In this document: in pieces, positions 29,419-36,550 of the stretch | Layout: every line of letters begins with the position of its first letter | How positions within the stretch are numbered: the stretch's first letter is position 1 | Assembly (NCBI RefSeq): GCF_900128985.1 | Contig: NZ_FQUC01000023.1 | Coordinates: 1-45,810 of the forward strand | Origin: Indolivaga macrotermitis | GTDB lineage: Bacteria; Bacteroidota; Bacteroidia; Bacteroidales; Dysgonomonadaceae | Length of the DNA: 45,810 nucleotides | Direction: 5' to 3' | The notes under the pieces: model-generated | Told to the model about the DNA's origin: nothing | Databases searched by the model: none | The model's input: the letters and a program-made list of their open reading frames with translations, nothing else | Program-made: the position numbers and the translations under genes

Positions 29419-30450
29419 TTATTTAATACCTCTGGTATTAAGAGCCGCTCTATAACGATTCGCATTTCGTACATGCTCGGCATGGGTTACGGCGAAATTG
29501 TGCCGTCCAGAAAAGTCTTCTTTCGCACACATATACAAATAATTATGCCGGGCCGCATTCAGAACCGAATCAATACCTTTGATAGATGGTACACGAATAG
29601 GTCCGGGAGGCAAACCTTCGTATTTATAAGTATTGTATGGCGAATCTGCTTGTAAATGGACAAAGAGGATACGCTTCAATGAGAAGTCCCCGACAGCGTA
29701 TTTTACAGTCGGATCGGCTTGCAGCAATTGCCCGGATCTTAATCTATTCAAATACAATCCGGCAACAACAGGATATTCGTCCGAGAAATAACATTCCTCT
29801 TCCACTATTGCCGCAAGGATCGATACCTCAACAGGAGTGAGTCCCTGCTGTTTTGCTTTGGCTCTTCTCTCTTCTGTCCAAAAGCGGTTATACTCAGTAT
29901 CCATTCTTTTGAATAAATTATCAAAGCTTATATCCCAATATACTTCGTATGTATTGGGGATAAACATACAATCGACGGTCTCTGTAGTAAAGCCCAACTG
30001 AGCACATCTCGCCGAATCATTCAGGGCAACCATCAGTTCATCCTTCGATAGCATCAGTTGATTAGAGAGACGGACAGCCAGATCTTCCTTCGTCCGTATA
30101 TTATTAAACTTAAGCTGTACCGGAGATTGATGCCCACCTTTCAGCATAGTTATAACTTCCTTGACATTCATATCGGGAGTTATTGCATAACGCCCGGTCC
30201 GGATATTATCCTTATAGTTATAATAATCGGCTACCATCTTCAACTTAGTCATATTACCGACATGTGCAGTTGTATCAAGTTGGGTCAGGATACTTTGATA
30301 ATCCTTATTCGCATCTACATATATATAGACAGTTTTATCAATATTAAACTTTGTAGCAATGATTGATTCCACATACAAAAAGGCTCCAACAAGAGCTAAA
30401 ATAACTATACATACGATAGTTCCTAAGACTGAACGCTTTGACAAAGCCAT
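29419..30450 (-). CDS. mltG: Endolytic transglycosylase MltG
   Basis: The 343-residue protein has one N-terminal membrane helix (about residues 9-28) and a YceG/MltG domain. MltG cuts nascent glycan strands and so sets peptidoglycan chain length at the inner membrane. The catalytic glutamate is probably E217 in AAIVEEECYFSDEYPVVAGLYLNRL, and the typical ending LLQADPTVKYAVG and ...YKGLPPGPI-like segment (YEGLPPGPIRVPSIKGIDSVLNA) are present. Length agrees with the family (about 340). It converges with the sugar transferase, their stops being only a few bases apart, and reads away from the tRNA gene. Confidence 0.93.
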   Translation of the reverse strand: MALSKRSVLGTIVCIVILALVGAFLYVESIIATKFNIDKTVYIYVDANKDYQSILTQLDTTAHVGNMTKLKMVADYYNYKDNIRTGRYAITPDMNVKEVITMLKGGHQSPVQLKFNNIRTKEDLAVRLSNQLMLSKDELMVALNDSARCAQLGFTTETVDCMFIPNTYEVYWDISFDNLFKRMDTEYNRFWTEERRAKAKQQGLTPVEVSILAAIVEEECYFSDEYPVVAGLYLNRLRSGQLLQADPTVKYAVGDFSLKRILFVHLQADSPYNTYKYEGLPPGPIRVPSIKGIDSVLNAARHNYLYMCAKEDFSGRHNFAVTHAEHVRNANRYRAALNTRGIK

Positions 30451-30477
30451 CGGGTTATTTTATTAATAATAATGCGG

Positions 30478-30485
30478 CAAAAGTA
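30478..30485 (-). promoter_or_regulatory. Candidate -7 box of mltG
   Basis: TACTTTTG on the minus strand matches TAnnTTTG, 28 bases before the mltG start. No good -33 partner is visible. Confidence 0.4.
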
Positions 30486-30517
30486 TAAATATTATTCCGA
30501 AAAAATCACCGTCCTCC

Positions 30518-30547
30518 TTGTTAAATCAAAACAAACAACTATATTTG
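30518..30547 (+). promoter_or_regulatory. Promoter of tRNA-Ser
   Basis: TTG at 30518-30520 and TATATTTG at 30540-30547 are separated by 19 bases, an excellent Bacteroidota promoter. The mature tRNA begins 35 bases after the -7 box. Confidence 0.7.
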
Positions 30548-30581
30548 CATCGCAATTGGATTTAAGTATCCTATTTGTAAA

Positions 30582-30668
30582 GGAAGTGTGGGTGAGTGGC
30601 TGAAACCACCAGTTTGCTAAACTGACGTACGGGTAACTGTACCGGGGGTTCGAATCCCCCCGCTTCCG
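30582..30668 (+). tRNA. tRNA-Ser (anticodon GCT)
   Basis: The acceptor stem GGAAGTG/CGCTTCC pairs with one G-T pair, the T-loop is GGTTCGAATCC, and the anticodon stem-loop CAGTTTGCTAAACTG places GCT at 30616-30618. A long variable arm (GTACGGGTAACTGTAC) shows it is a class II tRNA, as expected for serine. CCA is not encoded. The discriminator base is G. It is the only tRNA found, and an integrase gene begins 270 bases downstream, so its 3' end is a likely attachment site. Confidence 0.96.
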
Positions 30669-30703
30669 CTTTAAGAAAAGACAAAAAGCGACAAAGCTTA
30701 GAC

Positions 30704-30740
30704 AAATCCTACAATATCAACGAATTGTAGGATTTTTTTT
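30704..30740 (+). terminator. Terminator after tRNA-Ser
   Basis: A 12-base stem (30704-30715 with 30724-30735) with an 8-base loop runs into a T-rich tract. It fits termination of the tRNA transcript. Confidence 0.8.
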
Positions 30741-30804
30741 ATTTTCATCTTTCCTCCGGAAGACATAAAAAAGCCACTTAGAGACAACAATCTGTTGCCA
30801 AAGT

Positions 30805-30878
30805 GTTCACCCCTGCAATTTTATTCGTTCACCCTTAATGTGTCGCAAATTGGTAGTTTACTGTCCAATATTGGTAGT
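30805..30878 (+). repeat. Direct repeats upstream of the integrase
   Basis: GTTCACCC occurs at 30805-30812 and 30827-30834 (22 bases apart) and ATTGGTAGT at 30849-30857 and 30870-30878 (21 bases apart). A third longer copy, ATTCGTTCACCC, is inside the integrase gene at 31004-31015. Two-helical-turn spacing near an att site suggests integrase arm-type binding sites; this is inference. Confidence 0.45.
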
Positions 30879-30939
30879 GCTTATTTTCCTTGAAAACAAT
30901 CGATTAAAATTAATTTTAACGCTTAAAAAAAAAGGAGTT

Positions 30940-32181
30940 ATGAGAACATCAAAAAGCACGTTTGCTATCACTTTCTACTTAAGAAAGGATAAAATGAAGA
31001 AAGATTCGTTCACCCCTATCTTTTGTAGGATAACTATTGCAGGTGAAGCAGTCAGTTTTAATATCCACAAAGATATCAGAGCCGAGCTTTGGGATATGGA
31101 GAATCACAAGGCTCGAGGTAAATCAAGGGAATCCATTGAAGTGAATCAAACCTTAGACGCTTGTCATACTATCTTACACAACATGTACCGAGATATATTT
31201 GAGAAAGACAATTATGTGACTGCCGAAAAATTGAAAAATTCTTATTTGGGCATATCAATTGACAATACGATGCTACTCCTTTTGTTTAGAAACTTGATAA
31301 AAGATATAGAAGCTTTGGTAAATATCACTAAGGCAAAAGCAACCTTACAAAAATATAAGGTTACCTACACGAGGCTATCCGAATTTATGAAATTCAAGTA
31401 TAATATTTCTGATATAAATGTGAAGGAGATAAAATATCAGTTCATTTCCGATTTTGAAATATATCTGAGAACACAAGCAAATTGTAGTCCTAACACAACA
31501 GCAAAGTTTATTCAATTCTTCAAACGGGTGATTCTTATTGCTCAGAATAATGGATGGATGCAACACAATCCATTTGCTAATTATAAGATACATTTTAAGA
31601 AAGTAGATAGAGGTTATCTGACAGATCAGGAACTCGAAATTATCAAGAAGAAACAATTTGGGATAGAACGTCTTGAGAAAGTAAGGGATATTTTTGTGTT
31701 TGCTTGCTATACGGGGTTGGCGTATGTGGATACTTATAAACTTACATATGATAATATACAGACAGGTGTGGATGGTAAACTTTGGATTATTACTAAACGA
31801 GCAAAAACAGATACAATCGTGACTGTTCCATTACTCGATGTTCCTTTAGCAATAATAGAGAAGTATAGAGGGAAGCAAGATAATGATAAAGTATTGCCGA
31901 CATTAAGCAATCAAAAAATGAACTCTTATCTGAAGGAGATCGGTGATTTGTGCAGAATTGAGAAGCGTCTCAGTTTCCATCTCGCAAGACACACATTCGC
32001 TTCTACAACAACCTTAGCAAAAGGTGTTTCTATAGAAGCTGTATCTAAAATGTTAGGGCATACTAACATCCGTACTACGCAAATCTATGCTAGGGTTACA
32101 GAAAACCTAATAAGTAACGAAATGAATTCACTTTCCACTAAGCTAAGAATAAACACCTTAGAATTACCCAAAACAAGATAA
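30940..32181 (+). CDS. Tyrosine recombinase/integrase at tRNA-Ser
   Basis: The frame is open from 30838, but ATG 30940, preceded by AAAGGAG, gives the normal start MRTSKSTFAITFYLRKDK, 413 residues. The product has an N-terminal arm-binding domain (about 1-95), a SAM-like core-binding domain (about 100-205) and a C-terminal catalytic domain. Catalytic residues seen are H347 and R350 (FHLARHTFAS), H in LGHTNIRTTQ, and nucleophile Y383 (QIYARVTE). The first arginine of the family is not in its usual place: the motif reads TGLAYVD instead of TGLRxxD, as in many Bacteroidota element integrases including IntDOT relatives. It probably integrates or excises an island at tRNA-Ser. A strong palindrome follows. 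Confidence 0.9.
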   Translation: MRTSKSTFAITFYLRKDKMKKDSFTPIFCRITIAGEAVSFNIHKDIRAELWDMENHKARGKSRESIEVNQTLDACHTILHNMYRDIFEKDNYVTAEKLKNSYLGISIDNTMLLLLFRNLIKDIEALVNITKAKATLQKYKVTYTRLSEFMKFKYNISDINVKEIKYQFISDFEIYLRTQANCSPNTTAKFIQFFKRVILIAQNNGWMQHNPFANYKIHFKKVDRGYLTDQELEIIKKKQFGIERLEKVRDIFVFACYTGLAYVDTYKLTYDNIQTGVDGKLWIITKRAKTDTIVTVPLLDVPLAIIEKYRGKQDNDKVLPTLSNQKMNSYLKEIGDLCRIEKRLSFHLARHTFASTTTLAKGVSIEAVSKMLGHTNIRTTQIYARVTENLISNEMNSLSTKLRINTLELPKTR

Positions 32182-32276
32182 GTATTGGAGCAGAATTAAA
32201 TGAAATACACCTGAGCCTAACAAAATTAGCTAACGTGGAAGAAAAAGCAAATTCTAGAATCGCTTAGCAAACATCC

Positions 32277-32316
32277 AAAATGAGAGAGAGGTGCTATAGC
32301 ACCTCTCTCTCATTTT
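32277..32316. terminator. Perfect 40-base palindrome after the integrase
   Basis: The whole interval equals its own reverse complement, with A runs on one side and T runs on the other, so it would form a 17-18 base-pair hairpin with a minimal loop and terminate in both directions. Confidence 0.85.
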
Positions 32317-32464
32317 GAATTATTTATTAACCACTAAGTAATTAAAACACCCAACAGAGAAAATAAGTAGGAATACCATAGCAGGATATTTTTCTACATT
32401 TAGGACAATACTCAAGACTGTCCACAAAAGAAAATGATCCGTGAAAATATAAATGACTATTTGA

Positions 32465-33030
32465 ATAAAATATGAAGATGTCAGAAAAGGGTATCTGACC
32501 CAAGATGAGCTTCTGAAACTGGCTTCAACCCCTTGTAAAATTCCGGCATTGAAAACAGCTTCTTTATTCTCTTGCCTAACAGGGCTTCGCATTAGTGATG
32601 TTCTTGCTCTAAAATGGAAGAATATTCACCCTGCTTCTAAAGATGGCTATTGTATCCAGATACGAACAGAAAAGACTGAAACGGAAGCTACTCTCCCCAT
32701 CAGTGATGAATCTTTAGGATTATATGGAACAAGAAAAACGGGCAAGATCTTCAAAGATTTACAACGGTCAATGATTCAACATCCCTTGAAGAAATAGATC
32801 AAACAAGCTAGGATAAGGAAGAAAATAACCTTTCATTGCTTAAGACAAAACCCAATTTATAGTTCACTAAAATACAGTATATTATAAAATAATTCCCGTC
32901 CACAGGTAATGATTTGGAGACAAGCCTATACCTTTGAGCTATTCCTTTATGAGTCAACATTTTGAAGTTGGATTAATTCAGAATAGGTAACAGATAAGTA
33001 ACGAAATAACTTCTATGCTTTGCTCCGCAT
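32465..33030 (+). pseudogene. Remnant of a second tyrosine recombinase
   Basis: In frame from 32465 the sequence reads KYEDVRKGYLTQDELLKLAS then KTASLFSCLTGLRISDVLALKW, the start of the catalytic domain of a Bacteroidota tyrosine recombinase. The open frame ends at TAG 32795-32797, where relatives have tryptophan (HPLKK-W-IKQA); the same frame goes on as IKQARIRKKITFHCLRQ, the altered H-x-x-R region. Near 33000 a short stretch reads QISNEI, resembling the family tail ENLISNEM seen in the intact integrase. The 5' half is missing. It is therefore a decayed, non-functional copy. Between 32858 and 33167 nothing else is recognisable. Confidence 0.8.
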
Positions 33031-33167
33031 TGAGCAGATTGAATAGCTTATGACAAAGATAAAAGAATATTTCTGTTCATTTGCAAATTCCTGTCAAAAT
33101 ACGACATGACCTTGTATTTTCTCGACTGGCAAATAAATAATTAATAAATTATTGCCGATGTGACAAA

Positions 33168-33213
33168 CAAAGAGGGTATATTCGGATATTTTTAATATTT
33201 AATACCCTCTTTG
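33168..33213. terminator. Hairpin after the hsdS-locus recombinase
   Basis: A perfect 12-base stem (33168-33179 with 33202-33213) with a 22-base AT-rich loop lies just after the minus-strand recombinase stop and probably ends its transcript. Confidence 0.7.
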
Positions 33214-33222
33214 TAAATGATA

Positions 33223-34149
33223 TTATCTCAATCCTTTAAACATTTGGTCAATACACTTCTTTTTTTGTTCCATATTAGGATGAACGTATAAATTCAACGT
33301 TGTAGTAATATTCGAGTGCCCTAGAATTACACTAACAGTTTTATAATCGCAATTACTCTCTATGCACCTTGTTGCAAAGCTATGACGCAATCCATGAAAT
33401 TTCAGTTCTGGCATATCCAACTCTTTCATCAATCGTTTGTAATAATTTCTATAAGTACGTGGTTCGGTAGGTTTCATATCATTGGTTAAAACGTAAAAGG
33501 AGTTGTTCACTATTCTCTTTATCGGTTTTAGCATTTTCAAAAGGTCTCGGCTCATTGGAATATCTCGAATAGAGTTCTTGGTTTTAGGGCTATCGAGAAT
33601 AAGTTCTGTATGCCTGTCAGAATCCTCGATGATATAGATCCGCTGTATTGTTTTTCGAATGTGGATAACACCAATACCCGTATCAATTTCGTCCCATGTC
33701 AAAGCACAAATTTCGCCAATACGTATTCCTGCACTCAAACAAATATAAATTCCTAAGTTTTTGAATGTAAAATGCTCTTGTACATGATTCATTATTTTCC
33801 TTTGGTTACTTTTACTAAGCACCTCAATTCCATTATTTTCTCTTTCTGTTGGAAACTGGATATCAAATTGCTGATACTCGAAGACTTTATTCTTCATACC
33901 AAACTTTAGGATCATCTTCAGTACAATCAAGATATCCTTAATCGTTTTTTGACTTAATCCCTCATCTAACTTAGTAAAGACAAACTCCTGAACATCTGCT
34001 TCATACACTTCATGCTTATGTCCAAAAGTTGGCAATAAATGATTCTCAATTAGAAGCATATAAGCCGAATAACTGGATTTTTTTACATAATGCTTTTTGT
34101 CTTCTTTCCATAGGTTGATAACTGTACTAATTTTTGTTTTTTCTACCAT
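33223..34149 (-). CDS. Tyrosine recombinase of the hsdS inversion locus
   Basis: The 308-residue product has an N-terminal SAM-like core-binding domain (about 10-95) and a complete catalytic domain: R143 in SAGIRIGEICALTW, H252 and R255 in FHGLRHSFATR, H in ILGHSNITTTLNLY, and nucleophile Y288. It lacks the arm-binding domain of element integrases, as Xer-like invertases do. Tyrosine recombinases of this size sit beside multi-hsdS loci in Streptococcus (CreX/PsrA), Bacteroides and others and invert DNA between the specificity genes. Here the gene is the immediate neighbour of the silent cassettes and starts 68 bases from the first inverted repeat, so that role is very likely. Confidence 0.9.
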   Translation of the reverse strand: MVEKTKISTVINLWKEDKKHYVKKSSYSAYMLLIENHLLPTFGHKHEVYEADVQEFVFTKLDEGLSQKTIKDILIVLKMILKFGMKNKVFEYQQFDIQFPTERENNGIEVLSKSNQRKIMNHVQEHFTFKNLGIYICLSAGIRIGEICALTWDEIDTGIGVIHIRKTIQRIYIIEDSDRHTELILDSPKTKNSIRDIPMSRDLLKMLKPIKRIVNNSFYVLTNDMKPTEPRTYRNYYKRLMKELDMPELKFHGLRHSFATRCIESNCDYKTVSVILGHSNITTTLNLYVHPNMEQKKKCIDQMFKGLR

Positions 34150-34216
34150 ATTAATCTGATTTTATATTATTAATCACAATAATATACACAAAAGGATTTG
34201 AGTATAAAATAAGGTT

Positions 34217-34248
34217 AATGTTCCAAATTCGAGATTCCCTCAGTTTAC
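34217..34248 (+). repeat. hsdS inverted repeat A, left copy (32 bases)
   Basis: Inverted copy of 37633-37664 with one mismatch in 32 bases; encodes NVPN-RFPQFT in the same frame in both genes. Confidence 0.95.
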
Positions 34249-34772
34249 AGAAGAGTGGAAATCCTTGTTGTTTGGTGATATTGCGACTATTAAGGGTGGG
34301 TTTGCTTTTGATGCAAAAACACTATCTTCTGAAAGAAGAAAATATCAAATAGTCAAAATGGGGAATTTATATCAAAATCAATTAAATTTAGACAGGACAC
34401 CATCATTTATTGATATAATTGATAATAGGCAATGCTCATTTTTACTAAAGAAAAATGACATTGCAATAACTTTAACGGGAACTAACAACAAACGAGACTA
34501 TGGCTATTCACATTTATTCAAAAGTGAAGATAATTTATTATTAAATCAACGCTGTGCTTTAATTAGAGCAAAATATGACTCATATTTTCTTTCATACTTA
34601 ATAAAGACAAGCTGTTTTCTTGAACAATTTTTCCAATCTTCTGCAGGAGGGACTGGTAATCAGGCTAATGTTAGTACAAAAGATATAGAAAGCTTTATTA
34701 TCAGTGTTCCAAAGCTTAAAGAGCAAGAAAAAATAGGTAAATTCCTCTCCTTAATTGATGAGCGAATCGAGA

Positions 34773-34792
34773 CCCAAAACAAAATAATAGAG
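34773..34792 (+). repeat. hsdS inverted repeat B, left copy (20 bases)
   Basis: Exact inverted copy of 37107-37126, in the central conserved linker, encoding QNKIIE in the same frame. Confidence 0.95.
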
Positions 34793-34809
34793 GATTTGAA
34801 ATTGTTAAA

Positions 34810-34821
34810 GAGTACGATAAG
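34810..34821 (+). repeat. hsdS inverted repeat C, left copy (12 bases)
   Basis: GAGTACGATAAG is an exact inverted copy of 35978-35989, with weaker similarity for about 25 bases further; same codon phase (STI) in cassettes 1 and 2. Confidence 0.8.
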
Positions 34822-35977
34822 ACATACTCTATTTACGCAAATTGACAAGTCTAGTCATAAAGCAAAACGAATAAAATATATTCTTGATTATGAGCAACCA
34901 ACTAAGTATATAGTGGAAAATGTAGATTACCAAAACGATGTATCCTTAATCCCAGTATTAACAGCCAATAAAGCTTTTGTATTAGGTTATACCTCTGAGG
35001 ACTATAGTATTTATGATAAAGGAGATTGCATAATATTTGATGACTTCACTATGGATTTGAAGTATGTTAATTTTCCATTTAAGGTTAAGTCGTCAGCGAT
35101 AAAAATATTGACTTCGAAGTCCAACGTAAATCTCAAATATATTTTTGAATACCTCTCTTTTCTTGATCTGACATCAAACGACCATAAACGTCATTACATT
35201 TCTGAAGTAGAGTCTATGCCAATATATGTTCCTGAAGTTGAGATGCAGAATATATTTTCAAACCTATTCTCCGTATTGGATGAGAAGATTGTTTTAGAAT
35301 CTCATCATTACAATTTGTTGATTGCACAAAAGCAATACCTATTGTCTCAGCTTTTCATATAAAACTACGCAAGGAGATTGGAGAGTAGATATTGTTTCTG
35401 GGAATTAAGCCCTTTCAATACAAATGTTTCGATCTCTATCTTCTTGTCTATAGAACAAATTGCAGATACGATAATTGATTGTTCTTCCAATGTTGGAATA
35501 GCTATTTCCAAATTCAAGACTGTAGATTCATGTATGCGCTTGCTTCCAGAGCCTATCGCCAAACTTTCTAAAGGCACATAATAGTTCTTGCGTCCAATAT
35601 AGTATAGCAAATAAAAAGGGTTTATCTTATCGCAGTTTATATTGAATGTTGGGACATCATTTGATGAAAGGAAGCCGTCGTATTCATCTGGGATTATCCC
35701 AAATGCCCCATTAAATAGATTTTGTTTACCATAAATAAATTGTCCTTTCCGACGGACATAATAAACAGTCCCCTGGGTAGATAATGACTCTGTACTATCA
35801 TTCTTCATTATCCCTTTTAAATGTAATTTGACTGTGAGCAATTTGTTCTTATCAATTTTAGGTGTCAGAATTTTGTCTGGAATGGTCATAAAATCACCCA
35901 ATTTCTGAATTCTCCAATCAGAAGATATGTCTCCATCCAGTTTTTCAAATCGTAATTGTCTGTTAAATAGCTTCTCG

Positions 35978-35989
35978 CTTATCGTACTC
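35978..35989 (-). repeat. hsdS inverted repeat C, right copy
   Basis: Partner of 34810-34821; lies at the head of cassette 2. Confidence 0.8.
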
Positions 35990-36002
35990 AAGAGTGAAAT
36001 AT

Positions 36003-36019
36003 AATCTCTAATTAAAGGA
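36003..36019 (+). repeat. hsdS inverted repeat D, left copy (17 bases)
   Basis: AATCTCTAATTAAAGGA is an exact inverted copy of 37083-37099 and encodes SLIKG in the same frame in cassette 3 and in the expressed HsdS. Confidence 0.95.
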
Positions 36020-36550
36020 TTTCTAACTCACTTTGTATTAAACGGGAAACGAGCTAATATCAGATTAAAGGATTGTGTTGCTTGCAATTCTTCAACACTA
36101 ACAGAAAGTGAATTTGAGGGGATAAATGGGCTGCATCCAGTATATGGAGCAACAGGTATTATAGCATATTCGTCTCAATACGCGGTGGATGAAAATTCTA
36201 TTTTGATTATTAAAGATGGGGCCAGCGTAGGAAGAGTGCAATATGTTACGGGAAAATATTCAGCAATAGGCACTCTCAATTATTTGACAACCAAGAGTGG
36301 TTTTTCGCTCAAATACATCTACTATCTTTTAAGTTATTTTAATTTTGATAAATACAAAGTAGGTTCCGGTATACCTCACATCTATTTCAAAGACTATGGT
36401 AACGAATTGATCTACTGCCCATCTATCAAGGAGCAGAATAAAATAGCCCGAATACTTTGGCAAGTGGAAAAAAAGATTGATTTAGAGCAAATTTTGTTAG
36501 ATGCCTATTCCTTGCAGAAACAGTATTTACTAAAAAATATGCTTATATAA
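36006..36550 (+). pseudogene. Silent hsdS cassette 3 (one target-recognition domain)
   Basis: Directly after a stop at 36003-36005 the frame reads SLIKGFLTHFVLNGKRANIRLKDCVACNSSTLTE, then a TRD of the PVYGATGIIAYSSQY type, and ends with VEKKIDLEQILLDAYSLQKQYLLKNMLI. It lines up with the expressed HsdS from its linker SLIKG onward, so it is a spare second half. No start or ribosome site is present before the TRD; an internal ATG at 36185 would give a 121-residue fragment. Its stop overlaps that of the expressed gene by eight bases. Confidence 0.85.

Larger units (their letters stand above)
34208..35362 (+). pseudogene. Silent hsdS cassette 1 (two target-recognition domains, no start)
   Basis: The frame is open from just after a stop at 34205-34207 and reads NKVNVPNSRFPQFTEEWKSLLFGDIATIKGGF, which lines up with residues 11-40 of the expressed HsdS, but has no start codon or ribosome site at the matching place. 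The ATG/TTG-type starts further in would cut into TRD1. It contains TRD1 (to about 34720), the conserved linker LKEQEKIGKFLSLIDERIETQNKIIEDLK, TRD2, and the C-terminal conserved helix ending QKQYLLSQLFI. It is intact as coding material and therefore a storage copy, not a decayed gene. It faces opposite to the expressed hsdS and converges with cassette 2. Confidence 0.85.
35365..36027 (-). pseudogene. Silent hsdS cassette 2 (one target-recognition domain)
   Basis: The open frame covers the central linker (DYISLLSTISEKLFNRQLRFEKLDGDISSDWRIQKLGDF), one TRD and the terminal helix KGLNSQKQYLLSNLLA. This is the second half of an HsdS. A TTG at 35991 could be read as a start giving 208 residues, but it lies inside the linker and has no convincing ribosome site, so I treat the segment as a silent half-gene. 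Its end is two bases from that of cassette 1, and its head overlaps that of cassette 3 through the shared repeat. Confidence 0.82.

Noticed and set aside
35365-35991. Cassette 2 as a functional short HsdS with a TTG start
   Set aside because: The TTG lies inside the linker coding sequence, the frame is open further upstream, and no ribosome site or promoter is evident.
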